Part shown: positions 32,391-41,690 of the stretch, piece by piece
Numbering within the stretch: position 1 is the stretch's first letter
How the letters are laid out: each line of letters begins with the position of its first letter
Source of the DNA: Aureispira sp050633105
GTDB lineage: Bacteria > Bacteroidota > Bacteroidia > Chitinophagales > Saprospiraceae
Direction: 5' to 3'
DNA length: 64,000 nt
Assembly: GCA_050633105.1 (NCBI GenBank)
Contig: JBOEFW010000024.1
Coordinates: 35,728-99,727 of the forward strand
Program-made: the position numbers and the translations under genes
Notes under the pieces: model-generated
Told to the model about the DNA's origin: nothing
Database searches by the model: none
What the model saw: only the letters and a program-made list of their open reading frames with translations

Positions 32391-34210
32391 TTATTCTTCT
32401 GAAAGGCGCGAATAGCTTGAATAAATTGGTCTCCATATTGAGCCGCTTTGTGTTGTCCGACACCACTGACATCTAAGAACGCATCTAGTGTGGTAGGGGC
32501 TTTGGCGCTCATATCTTTGAGGCTGGCATTGCTAAAGACAACAAATGCAGGTTTTTTGATCTCTTTTGCTAATTTTTGGCGCAAACCTCGTAAGTGTTCG
32601 TACAAGTCTGGGTTTTGTTCTAGGGTAGGTGCAGGCGGTTTTTTGGCAGCCTTTTTCTTTTGTGCTTCTTGCCGTTCTTTAATCACATCATAACTGACCA
32701 ACTTCACGACCACATCACCTTTTAACACTTTCTTGCTGAAATCATTGAGTTTTAGGTTGTAATGATCTTTATAATCCAGCTCTATGATGCCTTGTTGTAC
32801 CATTTGTTGAAGATACAATTGCCAAGCAATTGCAGTTGTTTTTTTGCCAACTCCAAAGGTGCGAATATCTTGATAACTGTGTTCCCGCACAATCTCTGTA
32901 TAAAATCCTTTAAGCACATCGATTGTTGTACTCAAACTGATTTTTTGGTGGGTTCTAGCAATGGCAGACAAAGCCATCTGAGCGAGTTGTGTCCCATCAA
33001 AAAACTTAGGCGGGTTCTTACAAACATCACAATGCCCACAATCCTGTTCAATGGTTTCGCTAAAGTAACTCAACAAAATCTTTCTACGACAAACCTGTGC
33101 TTCAGCATACTCCTGCATACGCTGTAGCTTTGCAATTTGTATGGCCTTGTATTGATCATTATCAATCTCAGAAGCAAAATGCAAATGGGTTTGAACATCT
33201 CGGTAGCTGTAGAACAAAATAGTATCAGAGGGCTGTCCATCTCGTCCTGCACGGCCTATTTCTTGATAGAAACTCTCCAAATTACCAGGCATATTATAAT
33301 GAATAACATACCGCACATCCGATTTATCAATTCCCATCCCAAAAGCAATGGTCGCACAAATAACATCCAAATCCCCTCCAATAAAAGCATCTTGTACCTT
33401 CTCTTTGATGCGCGAAGGCATTCCTGCATGATAACAAGCGGCTTTAATGCCTTCTCCTTTGAGCTTGGCGGCTAAAGACTCGGTAGATTTACGACTACTG
33501 CAATACAAAATGCCGCTTTGATCCGCGTAGCGTTTTACAATACGTTTGATTTGCTCCCATTTTTTCTGACCAGGCAAGACCGAAAGCGATAAATTAGGGC
33601 GATCAAAGGAAGAAAGGAAGGTTTTAGGATGAGTCATGCCTAATAATTCGCCCATATCAGCGCGGACGGCTTTGTCAGCCGTAGCAGTCAAGGCAACCAT
33701 AGAGGCTTTAGGCAATTTATTTTTAAGCAAGTATAATTTTTGATACTCTGGACGAAAATGATGCCCCCAACTGCTCACACAATGTGCCTCATCAATAGCA
33801 ATCAAGCGCACGTTTAAGAGTGTTAAAAAGGAGAGAAAATTCGCTGAGAAAATCTTTTCAGGAGAAACATACAACAGGCGTAATTCTCCCGCCTCTAGTT
33901 GCTTCTCAATATCCTTTTCCTGTTGGCCAGTGAGGCTAGAATTGAGGTAAGCGGCAGGAATACCATTAGAATTAAGACTTTGTACTTGGTCTTTCATTAG
34001 GGCAATGAGGGGCGAAACCACCAAGGTAAGCCCATCTAATAATAGAGCAGGAATTTGATAACAAAGAGATTTTCCTCCCCCTGTAGGCATCAAGACAATA
34101 GTGTCTTGGCCGTTTAGGATGTGTGTAATAATTTCCTCTTGTTGTGGCCGAAAGCTATCATACCCAAAATGTGCTTTCAATTTCTCCTTCAACAATTCCT
34201 GCTTGATCAT
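32387..34210 (-). CDS. recQ: ATP-dependent DNA helicase RecQ (with HRDC domain)
   Basis: 607 residues. 3'-5' SF2 helicase of recombinational repair. Motifs: I MPTGGGKSLCYQIPA, Ia SPLIALMKDQV, II DEAHCVSSWGH, III ALTATAD, IV GILYCSSRKST, V ATIAFGMGIDKSDVRYVIH, VI QEIGRAGRDGQPS. A zinc-binding domain (CRRKILLSYF, CGHCDVCKNPP) and winged helix follow. The last 80 residues (LRGLRQKLAKE ... LDVSGVGQHKAAQYG) form an HRDC domain. This is the full RecQ layout. A second, HRDC-less RecQ lies at 52320. Confidence 0.95.
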   Translation of the reverse strand: MIKQELLKEKLKAHFGYDSFRPQQEEIITHILNGQDTIVLMPTGGGKSLCYQIPALLLDGLTLVVSPLIALMKDQVQSLNSNGIPAAYLNSSLTGQQEKDIEKQLEAGELRLLYVSPEKIFSANFLSFLTLLNVRLIAIDEAHCVSSWGHHFRPEYQKLYLLKNKLPKASMVALTATADKAVRADMGELLGMTHPKTFLSSFDRPNLSLSVLPGQKKWEQIKRIVKRYADQSGILYCSSRKSTESLAAKLKGEGIKAACYHAGMPSRIKEKVQDAFIGGDLDVICATIAFGMGIDKSDVRYVIHYNMPGNLESFYQEIGRAGRDGQPSDTILFYSYRDVQTHLHFASEIDNDQYKAIQIAKLQRMQEYAEAQVCRRKILLSYFSETIEQDCGHCDVCKNPPKFFDGTQLAQMALSAIARTHQKISLSTTIDVLKGFYTEIVREHSYQDIRTFGVGKKTTAIAWQLYLQQMVQQGIIELDYKDHYNLKLNDFSKKVLKGDVVVKLVSYDVIKERQEAQKKKAAKKPPAPTLEQNPDLYEHLRGLRQKLAKEIKKPAFVVFSNASLKDMSAKAPTTLDAFLDVSGVGQHKAAQYGDQFIQAIRAFQKNN

Positions 34211-34435
34211 ACCGCCCTGTTATGCTGCTAATAAAAAATCTTTCCATAGAGTAAGGACTCCAAAAGGCCCTTTTCTCAGAGGCCACAAAAATAGTGCTTT
34301 TTATAGGGCTTTCAAAATGCCTGTGATCAGAAGCCAAATCTTTAAGAAGTATTCTTAAAAAAAGATAAAAAAATAGCTGTAAGGAAAAAAGGCGTAAATA
34401 GTCGCTTTCAAATAGGGGGAGTTGTTTCAAATTTG

Positions 34436-34443
34436 TATTTTTG
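34436..34443 (+). promoter_or_regulatory. Possible -7 box of the DUF5606 gene
   Basis: TATTTTTG followed by C matches TAnnTTTG(C), about 83 bases before the ATG at 34527. No TTTG lies at the right distance upstream, so this is a weak call. Confidence 0.35.
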
Positions 34444-34526
34444 CGGGGCGCTTGTTTTACAATCTTTAAAAAGCGCCTTCTAGATATAGATCAAACTATA
34501 ATTAACAGTACAAAATAGAATTGAGT

Positions 34527-34967
34527 ATGAACCTACATAAGTTGGTTGCTGTAAGTGGCCGCCCAGGAATTTATAAAATGGCTGCGAATAGACCTAATGG
34601 ATTGATAATTGAGGAATTGGATTCAGGAAAGAAAATCTTTGCACCGAGCAGGAAACACCAATTTACACCTTTGGAATCTATCTCAATTTATACGGATAAT
34701 GAAGAGGATACAGTAGAATTGAAGACTGTTTTTAAAAACATGTTGACACAAATTGAGAGCAATGCTCCTGTTGATCCTAAATCTAGTGCTGTTGACATTA
34801 AAGCTTACTTTGAGCAAGTATTACCAGAATATGATCGTGATAAAGTACTAGTGAGCGATATTAAGAAATTAATAAAATGGTTCAATTACTTACATGTACG
34901 CGATTTATTGAGCTTGGAAGAGGAGAGTGAAGCAGTAGCAGTTGCTGCTGATGATAGCGAAGAATAA
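34527..34967 (+). CDS. DUF5606 domain protein
   Basis: 146 residues starting MNLHKLVAVSGRPGIYKM at ATG 34527. A TTG two codons earlier is less likely. The sequence matches the Bacteroidota family DUF5606, a short cytoplasmic protein conserved across the phylum. The N-terminal half is beta-rich (GLIIEELDSGKKIFAP, ISIYTDNEEDTVEL). The rest is helical with SDIKKLIKWFNYLHVRDLL and an acidic tail. Function is unknown. Its strong terminator and solitary position suggest a monocistronic housekeeping gene. Confidence 0.85.
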   Translation: MNLHKLVAVSGRPGIYKMAANRPNGLIIEELDSGKKIFAPSRKHQFTPLESISIYTDNEEDTVELKTVFKNMLTQIESNAPVDPKSSAVDIKAYFEQVLPEYDRDKVLVSDIKKLIKWFNYLHVRDLLSLEEESEAVAVAADDSEE

Positions 34968-34997
34968 ATACCAACTTGTTTGGTTACAAAATTAAGG

Positions 34998-35033
34998 AAG
35001 GGCGTTTCGATCTAATTTCGAAACGCCCTTTTT
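34998..35033. terminator. Terminator after the DUF5606 gene
   Basis: AAGGGCGTTTCGA (34998-35010) pairs with TCGAAACGCCCTT (35018-35030) around a 7-base loop, followed by T residues. It may also serve the convergent OmpA-like gene. Confidence 0.88.
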
Positions 35034-35059
35034 ATGTTTTTCAGTTACTGTAGTAAAGA

Positions 35060-36130
35060 TTACTTTTTCAAAATATCCATAATCTCATCCAATTGTGGAG
35101 AAAGAATAATGTCCGTACGACGATTGCGCGCTTTTCCTTCATCCGTATCATTGCTAGCAATAGGAGCAAATTCTCCACGCCCAGCAGCGGTAATGCGTCC
35201 AGGAGCAACTTCGTTTTTTGTTAACAAGCTAACGATAGATAAAGAACGTTTGGTACTCAACTCCCAGTTCATTTTAGCCTCTCCATCACTATCTGTATGG
35301 CCTTCCACCAACACATTAATACCTTTGTTCTTCTTTAGTACATTGGCCAACTTGGTTAGAGCATCAGCTCCTTTGCTATCCAATTTAGAGCTACCAGAAG
35401 TAAACAATAAATTCTGACTCAAAGAAACATAAACTTTACCATTGCGCATCTCTACACTCAAATCATCGGATTCAAAACCCAATAAGGCTTCTTTCAGTTT
35501 ATCGCGTAGAGCATTGGCTTTGGCATCACGGGCTGCAATCGCTGCTTCTAATTCTTTTACACGTGCTTCTCTGGCTTCTAAATCCTTTTGCAATGCAGTT
35601 TTATCCCCTTGCAAATTGCTGATATTAGCAGTTTTAGCTTCTAAGTCGGTTTGGAGGCGATTAATTTCAGCGCGTTCTGCGTCCATTTTGGCTTGCAATG
35701 CCTTCATTTCGCGTTCGCGACGTTGCAACTCTTCTTCTTTGCGGCGTAATTCGGCTTCTTTACGGGCAACTTCTTCGCTTAGTTCGCGGCGTTTGCCTGC
35801 TGCTTGCGCTGTTAATTTTTCATTGAGTTCTAGGAGCTTATCATAAGAAGCTTGTAAATCTTTATTGAGTCGTTGTTGTTGCTCATAGCGTGACTTTACC
35901 AAATTGTAGTCGGTCTCTATGGTTCTTAATTCCTTTTCAACGTTCTTGATTTCTTGTTGAGCCGCTTCTAATTGCTCTTTTGTTTCTAACGCTTGTGCTT
36001 TGGCATCTCTTTCTCCACGTTGAGCCGCAGATCGAGCTTCTACTTCTTCTTGGTATTTACGATTGGCAACACAAGAAAATAAGCTGCTGAAGGCTACAGT
36101 TATTATCAGAATGTTTAAAATTTTTAGCAT
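35060..36130 (-). CDS. OmpA-family lipoprotein with long coiled coil
   Basis: 356 residues. A lipoprotein signal with lipobox FSC leads to C20 (SCVANRKYQEE). Residues about 25-225 are a heptad-rich coiled coil very high in Glu, Arg, Ala and Gln. Residues about 235-345 form an OmpA-like peptidoglycan-binding domain: LLFTSGSSKLDSKGADALTKLA, VLVEGHTDSDGEAKMNWELSTKRS, RITAAGRGEFAPIASNDTDEGKARNRRTDI. The domain carries the key Asp and Arg residues that hold diaminopimelate. It probably tethers the outer membrane to the wall. The next upstream gene encodes a related, shorter protein. Confidence 0.9.
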   Translation of the reverse strand: MLKILNILIITVAFSSLFSCVANRKYQEEVEARSAAQRGERDAKAQALETKEQLEAAQQEIKNVEKELRTIETDYNLVKSRYEQQQRLNKDLQASYDKLLELNEKLTAQAAGKRRELSEEVARKEAELRRKEEELQRREREMKALQAKMDAERAEINRLQTDLEAKTANISNLQGDKTALQKDLEAREARVKELEAAIAARDAKANALRDKLKEALLGFESDDLSVEMRNGKVYVSLSQNLLFTSGSSKLDSKGADALTKLANVLKKNKGINVLVEGHTDSDGEAKMNWELSTKRSLSIVSLLTKNEVAPGRITAAGRGEFAPIASNDTDEGKARNRRTDIILSPQLDEIMDILKK

Positions 36131-36258
36131 GATAGTGTTTTTATAAATGTTGTTATGGAAGTTGGTTAAGAATGAAGTCTTTTAAGTAAAAACGCAGGGA
36201 ATAAATTATTGGAAACTCTTTTAATTAGGTCTATTGTTTTGTTGCTCTAAAGGTATTT

Positions 36259-37122
36259 TTAGGGATTGACAAGGCTAGGAACAAAACGCGCTCCATTATA
36301 GTGAAAGACTAATTCTGTTCGGGCATTTTTTGCGGCAGCTTCTTTACTGTTTCCTGCAATTAGAGGAGCATATTGGCTGTGGGCAATTAAGCGCGTATAT
36401 TTAGATTTTGCCCCTGCTTTGAGCAAGGCATAGAGTACAACTAATGGTTGACGGGTACTGGTCTTCCAAGTGCCCAAGGCATCATTACTAGCAGCCATGT
36501 GCCCTAGAATATCTAAATGAATTTCAGGATACTGCTGAATGATTGTTGCCAAGGCTTCTAGTTTTTCGCGTCCAGTACTAGAAATGGAACGTTCTGAGCT
36601 ACCAAATAAATACCCCTGTTCAAATGTTACAACTAAACGTGCAGGAAGTAATTGAGTGGTGATTTTTGCGGTAGAATCTTGCTCCAATAAAGCTTCGATG
36701 GTACGCTGCAAAAGAGCTAAGTTTTTTTGTTCCTGTTGTAAGACTGTTTTAGCAGCCTTATAAGGTTGCAGTTGTTTTTGGTAGCGCGTATTTTGGTCTT
36801 GGAGTTTTTGTTGTTCCTGTTTGTTGGTCTGTTGTAAGCTTTCTAATTGCTTTTTACTAGCATTTAACTGAGCTTGGCTGTTTTGCAAGTTGATTTGTAA
36901 TTGTCCAATAGAAGCATCTAGTTCTTCTTGGTTAGAAGAAGATCGATCCACTAACTTATTGAGGTTGCGTTTAGCCGCTGACAACTCTTCCTTCGTTGCT
37001 CGAAGAGTGGTTGCGATTTTTTCGTTTTGAGCTTCTAGTGCTTTATATTTTTTAGCACCAACACAGCTGCAACAGCATAATAATAAAACAAGTGCTGTTT
37101 GGGGATAGCCTAGTATTTTCAT
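36259..37122 (-). CDS. Second OmpA-like coiled-coil lipoprotein
   Basis: 287 residues from ATG 37122 (MKILGYPQ). An upstream in-frame ATG at 37158 would bury the signal peptide. The signal LVLLLCCCSC ends in a lipobox, and the mature N-terminus CVGAKKYKALE parallels CVANRKYQEE of the neighbour. A coiled coil covers about residues 30-140. The C-terminal domain is OmpA-like but degenerate: ERSISSTGREKLEALATII, LDILGHMAAS (in place of VEGHTDS) and NARTELVF (in place of RNRRTDI). Loss of the usual peptidoglycan-binding residues suggests altered binding. It appears to be a diverged duplicate. Confidence 0.82.
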   Translation of the reverse strand: MKILGYPQTALVLLLCCCSCVGAKKYKALEAQNEKIATTLRATKEELSAAKRNLNKLVDRSSSNQEELDASIGQLQINLQNSQAQLNASKKQLESLQQTNKQEQQKLQDQNTRYQKQLQPYKAAKTVLQQEQKNLALLQRTIEALLEQDSTAKITTQLLPARLVVTFEQGYLFGSSERSISSTGREKLEALATIIQQYPEIHLDILGHMAASNDALGTWKTSTRQPLVVLYALLKAGAKSKYTRLIAHSQYAPLIAGNSKEAAAKNARTELVFHYNGARFVPSLVNP

Positions 37123-37285
37123 AAATGTCCAGCTTGGGCCGTTAAATGGATTTGGCAAAATAAGTTTATAAACCGCTAAAATAGTTCTTTTTTATGGAAG
37201 TTATTAGTTGTGCAAGGCCTATACTTACTACTAGTATAGGAAAGAATATTTCTATAGGATTTCTAAAACGTGTTTAGAAAGTGTT

Positions 37286-38323
37286 TTATGTTTTAGAGGA
37301 GAAGGGGGAAGAGAGTTCTTGTAAGAAACAAAGAGCGGTTAATTGTTGGTGTAAATTATAGACTAATTGCTCGCGAACCTTAACGGCTAGGAAAGATTTT
37401 TGGGGCACTATTTCTAAAAAAATATTCTCTTTCTTGAGGGCTATATAACGCTTATTCTTAGCAAAAGCCAAAAAGAAAGGACTAGAAAGCGCTTCTTTGA
37501 GTGCTGAAAATTCCTTCTGAAAGGCAAGAGGCAGTGCTTCAAAGGTGGAAAAGCTTGTCCCTTCTACTCGGAAGGGCGACGCATGAGAAGGCTTTGTAGG
37601 AAGTGCCAAGGACGCATCCAGAATTCCTTCTAAATCTTTTTCTTTTTTGGGAACCGAAAGACGGTCCTTTTTTATTGAAAAATGAGTATTAAGGGTTAAG
37701 GATTGCCCTAAAGGAAGAGGCGTCGTTTCTTCTATGGCGACTAATAGCCCTTCAAAAATAGGAATATGAAGAAGATAAGGCGATCTCTTCTTTTCTACAA
37801 CTTCCTTAGTCTGTTGTAAAAAAACTTCTGCCACCTGAAATCTTTGCCCTTCCTGGAACTGTCCTGTCCAATGGTGTTGCCCTTCCCATTTATTGACCCT
37901 AGGAAATAATAAAGAATCCTTGATGAGTTCTTTGAGAATAGATGTTTTGGTGTGGTAAACAACATCTTGCTTCCAAGAGGATAAAATAGTCGTGTAAATG
38001 GATTGTTTAACTTGTATTAAGAGTGCTTGATAAGCTTGCTGTTGTTGTGTTTTATACTCTTTAAAATGACGATTTCCTAAGAACACAAAGAGCGTAACAA
38101 TCCACAAAACCGCAAAAAATAAAAAGGAAGAGGCTTCAACAATAACAGCAATCCAATATCCTATTAAAAGGCCAGTTAAGGAGAACAAGATTTGAATGCC
38201 CAATGCTCTATAATAAAGTAGGCGCAGTTGTTTTTGAAGTTGTTGGCGTTCTTCTTCCAATGCTTGGAGAACAGGCCGTAATTGTTGGTTGATGACAGTT
38301 ATTGTTGGTGGTAATAGGGACAT
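37286..38323 (-). CDS. DUF3137-like membrane protein, paralogue 1
   Basis: 345 residues. The N-terminal cytosolic helix (about 10-35, QLRPVLQALEEERQQLQKQL) precedes two transmembrane helices at about 40-62 and 66-82. The large C-terminal domain has a FQVAEVFLQQ strand, FEGLLVAIEE and EGILDASL, the diverged forms of the array's shared blocks. It lacks the GDDYC box seen in most siblings and is the most divergent member. DUF3137 proteins have no known biochemical role. It is separated from the main run by two plus-strand lipoprotein genes. Confidence 0.78.
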   Translation of the reverse strand: MSLLPPTITVINQQLRPVLQALEEERQQLQKQLRLLYYRALGIQILFSLTGLLIGYWIAVIVEASSFLFFAVLWIVTLFVFLGNRHFKEYKTQQQQAYQALLIQVKQSIYTTILSSWKQDVVYHTKTSILKELIKDSLLFPRVNKWEGQHHWTGQFQEGQRFQVAEVFLQQTKEVVEKKRSPYLLHIPIFEGLLVAIEETTPLPLGQSLTLNTHFSIKKDRLSVPKKEKDLEGILDASLALPTKPSHASPFRVEGTSFSTFEALPLAFQKEFSALKEALSSPFFLAFAKNKRYIALKKENIFLEIVPQKSFLAVKVREQLVYNLHQQLTALCFLQELSSPFSSKT

Positions 38324-38470
38324 AAATAGGTCTTTTGAAAACGTTTAGGACTCTAATTTACTAAGAAGAAATGAGGCGTGGAATTAATAGATAAAACAAA
38401 ACATAGCTGTCGTTTAGGCGACACAACCTCTGGAAAACAAACTTTATCTTGTAAAAAATAATATAGAACA

Positions 38471-38959
38471 ATGAAAAAAACGTACTTGCAAACTTTATTT
38501 GTGCTAATTACAGTTACTTTTTTATCCTGTCAAAAGAGTGCTCCTCTTCCAAGAGGGATGGTTATAGATTGGATAGAAGTGACTGCTTTACCTACTCCTG
38601 TTACTTCTAATAATTATAGTGAAAGTTATATTTACCCAACACTTGATGTAGGAGAGGTTTCTTATGCAGAAAGTAGATTATTTACAAGTGTTTCTACTGA
38701 ACAGACACCTTTTTCTGATCCTACTTATAAATTGGTTCAACCTTCTGCGGTCACAGGCAAAAAATATCTAGATTTTGAAGAGACCTATACGCTTGGTTTC
38801 TTTCATCAATACTCTTCCTCTAGAGTTGGCCATTCCTATGAACATACATTTATTGATAATTTTATCTTAAATCCATCTGATCTTTATAAGAATACCACTT
38901 CTATTGAACTAGAAGAAGGCGATTTGAAACTCACACTTAAAGTGAATTGGATCTACTAA
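38471..38959 (+). CDS. Small lipoprotein 1 of a pair
   Basis: 162 residues. The lipoprotein signal ends at FLSC (C20). The mature part is beta-rich, with no cysteine. It shares with the next gene the order L.FFH.YS ... (I/L)DN(I/F)..N.SD ... (E/R)(E/K)GDL(K/E), ending in a strand LKLTLKVNWIY, as expected for a small immunoglobulin- or C2-like sandwich. The fold is inference only. The pair, separated by 12 bases, is inserted on the plus strand between minus-strand DUF3137 genes. Confidence 0.75.
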   Translation: MKKTYLQTLFVLITVTFLSCQKSAPLPRGMVIDWIEVTALPTPVTSNNYSESYIYPTLDVGEVSYAESRLFTSVSTEQTPFSDPTYKLVQPSAVTGKKYLDFEETYTLGFFHQYSSSRVGHSYEHTFIDNFILNPSDLYKNTTSIELEEGDLKLTLKVNWIY

Positions 38960-38971
38960 ACCACCGCTACT

Positions 38972-39487
38972 ATGTATATCAAAGTATTATTATTTGGACT
39001 CTTCTTAGGTGTATTAACGAGTTGTGCAAAAGAACCTGTTGAAGGCTTGGCTTTTTCTAAAGTTAGAATTGGTTATATACTTCTTAAAGATAAACCAGAC
39101 TCTCTAAAAATAATTTCTGAAGCAAGGCCTGCCTCTAATATTTGGTACAGTAAGTTGTATGTAACTTGTGAGGAAGGAACAAGTCCTCCTCCTGCCAATC
39201 AATTGTTTAGAAACCAAGTGTTTAAACGATTGCCCAATCAAGAAGGACCTAGTTTTTTTGACCAATTATTTAGATGGAATGAATACACCTATTTAGAGCA
39301 AGATAAAACATATACCTTAACCCTTTTTCATAATTATTCTAGGTTGGAGAGCCCAACACTATTTCCAGAGTATGATGATGAAATTGATAACATTACTTTT
39401 AATGTTTCAGATCATTTACCAAATTCGAATAATCAATTCTCTCTAAGAAAAGGCGATTTAGAATTCATTATTAGTGTCTATCAATAA
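38972..39487 (+). CDS. Small lipoprotein 2 of a pair
   Basis: 171 residues. Lipobox LTSC (C18). It is homologous to the preceding gene over the second half (TLTLFHNYSRL, IDNITFNVSDHLP, LRKGDLEFIISVYQ). The first half includes the cysteine in VTCEEGTSPPPANQLF. It is probably co-transcribed with its partner. Outer-membrane anchoring is likely; function is unknown. Confidence 0.75.
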   Translation: MYIKVLLFGLFLGVLTSCAKEPVEGLAFSKVRIGYILLKDKPDSLKIISEARPASNIWYSKLYVTCEEGTSPPPANQLFRNQVFKRLPNQEGPSFFDQLFRWNEYTYLEQDKTYTLTLFHNYSRLESPTLFPEYDDEIDNITFNVSDHLPNSNNQFSLRKGDLEFIISVYQ

Positions 39488-39548
39488 GAGGGCATTAGAC
39501 AAGGTTGTATCTACTAGATACTTAGTTTTCTATAAGCAAGAAGAAGAA

Positions 39549-40571
39549 TTACGGATTCTTTTGGGTGAGTTTAGCAAGGTAATCAACTAAAATAAAACAC
39601 CGTGCAAAATTCCAAGCCAAGGTTTTGCGAAGAACAGCATCAGTTAGTCGTGTTTTAATAGGAAGCTCCCAAAATGGCTCTTTATGTTTTACCCAAAGAT
39701 AGCAACGGTTATCTTGAGAGAGTAAAGCTAAATCATTGCGCAAAATTTGGTTTAAATACTGAAGATCTTGTTGCCACTGGCCAGATAGAAGCGGGATAAT
39801 GTTTTTTTTATTGAAGTTTTCTACTTGGAAATGCTCCCCTAAAGATACTGTGGTTTTGTTCTCTGCACTAATCATTTGCTCCGCATCCAAAATATCTTCT
39901 ACATGTTTCTTAGAAGACTTTTGGAGCATTTTTTTTGGTTGGGAAGGAGTGACTAAGGCGTTAGAAGAGATACGAATAGTCGCCGATTGATCTTGAAGGA
40001 GTTGACTGTCTTCTAAAATAACCAATAAGCTTCTTTGTATGGTATAAACATCATTGTCGCTGCCTGTGATATGCTGCTGCTGGATTTCTGAAAAACGAAA
40101 AGAACGACCATCTTCTAGTTTTCCTGTACAATAATCATCTCCTGAATAGGTGTTATAATGTCTATTATCGCCGATTAAGTTAAAGGTACTTTGATCAATG
40201 TATTGTTTAGGAGCATATTCTATACTAGTGTTCCATTCTTTGAAAATGGAGGCAAATAGCTCTTGTTTGACATAGTTTTCAAATTCTTTAGCTAGCAATA
40301 CATTTTTCTTCGTTACTTGATTATAAATACTGGTAAGAATAAGAATAATTGGACAAGCTAATAGATAATAAAAAGTTGATGAAAAATAGTAGTTACTTTC
40401 TATGAGTTTGCTTGAAAGATACAATAGTATTAATCCGATTATAATAACTAGTATTCTTAGAGGAATGCCTATAATAATATTATACCAAATTTTCTTTCTT
40501 ACTTGTTGACGTTGCGGCTCCAAGCGTTCAAGCATTGGTTTTAAGAGCTGTTCTATTTGTTGTTGTTGCAC
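39549..40571 (-). CDS. DUF3137-like membrane protein, paralogue 2
   Basis: 340 residues. It begins QQQQIEQLLKPMLERLEPQRQQVRKK, then has two transmembrane helices (about 30-50 and 64-86). The conserved blocks of the array are present: SGDDYCTGKLEDGRSFRFSEIQQ, LLVILEDS, VEDILDAEQ and a C-terminal LAWNFARCFILVDYLAKL. The start codon is GTG; no in-frame ATG is suitable. It is the last gene of the tight run that reads from 46109 down to 39549. Confidence 0.82.
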   Translation of the reverse strand: MQQQQIEQLLKPMLERLEPQRQQVRKKIWYNIIIGIPLRILVIIIGLILLYLSSKLIESNYYFSSTFYYLLACPIILILTSIYNQVTKKNVLLAKEFENYVKQELFASIFKEWNTSIEYAPKQYIDQSTFNLIGDNRHYNTYSGDDYCTGKLEDGRSFRFSEIQQQHITGSDNDVYTIQRSLLVILEDSQLLQDQSATIRISSNALVTPSQPKKMLQKSSKKHVEDILDAEQMISAENKTTVSLGEHFQVENFNKKNIIPLLSGQWQQDLQYLNQILRNDLALLSQDNRCYLWVKHKEPFWELPIKTRLTDAVLRKTLAWNFARCFILVDYLAKLTQKNP

Positions 40572-40616
40572 GATAATGAGAGTAGGGATAATATAGATTT
40601 AATGGAAGGAGTTGTT

Positions 40617-41651
40617 TTAATCTTTGGTAACGGTCATAGCGGCGACTTCCTCTAGAATCATAAAACAATGGGCAAAATTCCAAGCCAAATTTTGATAAAC
40701 ATAAGGTTTTTTCAAGGATTGGTGCAGTGGTGTATCCCAAAATTCCCCCTCATGGGAAACAGCTACATAACAGGTTTCTTGGTTAAAGGCAATAGTAAGT
40801 TGGTTTTGTAGAGCTTCTTTGAGTTCAATAAGGCGTTCTTTGAGAATAGGGGGGAATTGGTCAGCATAGGCTTGTTTTGTTTGGTCTATGGCAAAATGAT
40901 GTTCCAATAGATCTCGGTTATTAGAAGCAATGATTTCAAAATCCGCATCTAAAATATCTGTTGTTGATTTTTTGAAAAAGTCTTTTAAAGAGCTTGTTCG
41001 TGTGGTCAAATGGGTAGTTCTAGCCTCTAATCGTAGTTGGTCGGAAAATTCGGGATAAGGTCTAGTTTGTTCTAATACAAAAAACAAGCCCTTAAAAAAA
41101 GGAGTGTGATAGGTCTCTAGATAACCATCACTATCTCTGCGTTCTTGCTCTTCTAACAGTTCAATTTCTGAAAAACGAAAAGAACGGCCATCTTCTAAGG
41201 TGCCTTCACAATAATCATCTCCTTTTATAAGATCGTTTTCTTTTAAAAGACTAACCTGTTCTAAATCCTCCTTGTTAATAACTTGTTCAGGAAAGTAAGA
41301 TAAATTAGCATTCCATTCTTGAAAAACAGGCAAATAGCCTTCTGTTCGCACCAAGCTTTGGTAGGCTTTATAAATTGCTGCTTTTTGAATGTTGAATTGC
41401 TGCGAAGCAATAAAGGCCACTAAGATGGATGGAAAAAAAGTACAGAGTCCCTTAAATAGATTGGCCAATTCAGGCCTTACTGCTTCTGATAAATTGGAAA
41501 AGAGAAAATAACAGCCTCCTACACTCAAAACAACAATGGCTAAACAGAAAAATCCTGTTAGAGCGATCTGCCTTCTATAATTGATGCGTTTTGGTTCCAA
41601 CGCTTCTAAATAAGGCTGTAAGGAGGCTTCTATTTGTTTTTGGTTAACCAT
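40617..41651 (-). CDS. DUF3137-like membrane protein, paralogue 3
   Basis: 344 residues with the array layout: KQIEASLQPYLEALEPKR start, two membrane helices (about 28-50, 64-84), KGDDYCEGTLEDGRSFRFSEIELLEEQE, PFFKGLFFVLEQ, TTDILDADFEI, and LAWNFAHCFMILEEVAAM at the end. It is the closest sibling of paralogue 2 (both share the CF(I/M)(L/I)(V/E) ending and EGRSFRFSEI-type block). It lies 45 bases upstream of that gene in transcription order. Confidence 0.84.
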   Translation of the reverse strand: MVNQKQIEASLQPYLEALEPKRINYRRQIALTGFFCLAIVVLSVGGCYFLFSNLSEAVRPELANLFKGLCTFFPSILVAFIASQQFNIQKAAIYKAYQSLVRTEGYLPVFQEWNANLSYFPEQVINKEDLEQVSLLKENDLIKGDDYCEGTLEDGRSFRFSEIELLEEQERRDSDGYLETYHTPFFKGLFFVLEQTRPYPEFSDQLRLEARTTHLTTRTSSLKDFFKKSTTDILDADFEIIASNNRDLLEHHFAIDQTKQAYADQFPPILKERLIELKEALQNQLTIAFNQETCYVAVSHEGEFWDTPLHQSLKKPYVYQNLAWNFAHCFMILEEVAAMTVTKD

Positions 41652-41690
41652 AACGGAAGAATAAAATCTAGTGAAAAGGAGGAAAAAATT

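Noticed and set aside
35442..35846. Plus-strand Ser/Arg/Ala-rich frame opposite the OmpA-like coiled coil
   Set aside because: It is the shadow of the Glu/Arg/Ala heptads of the real gene.
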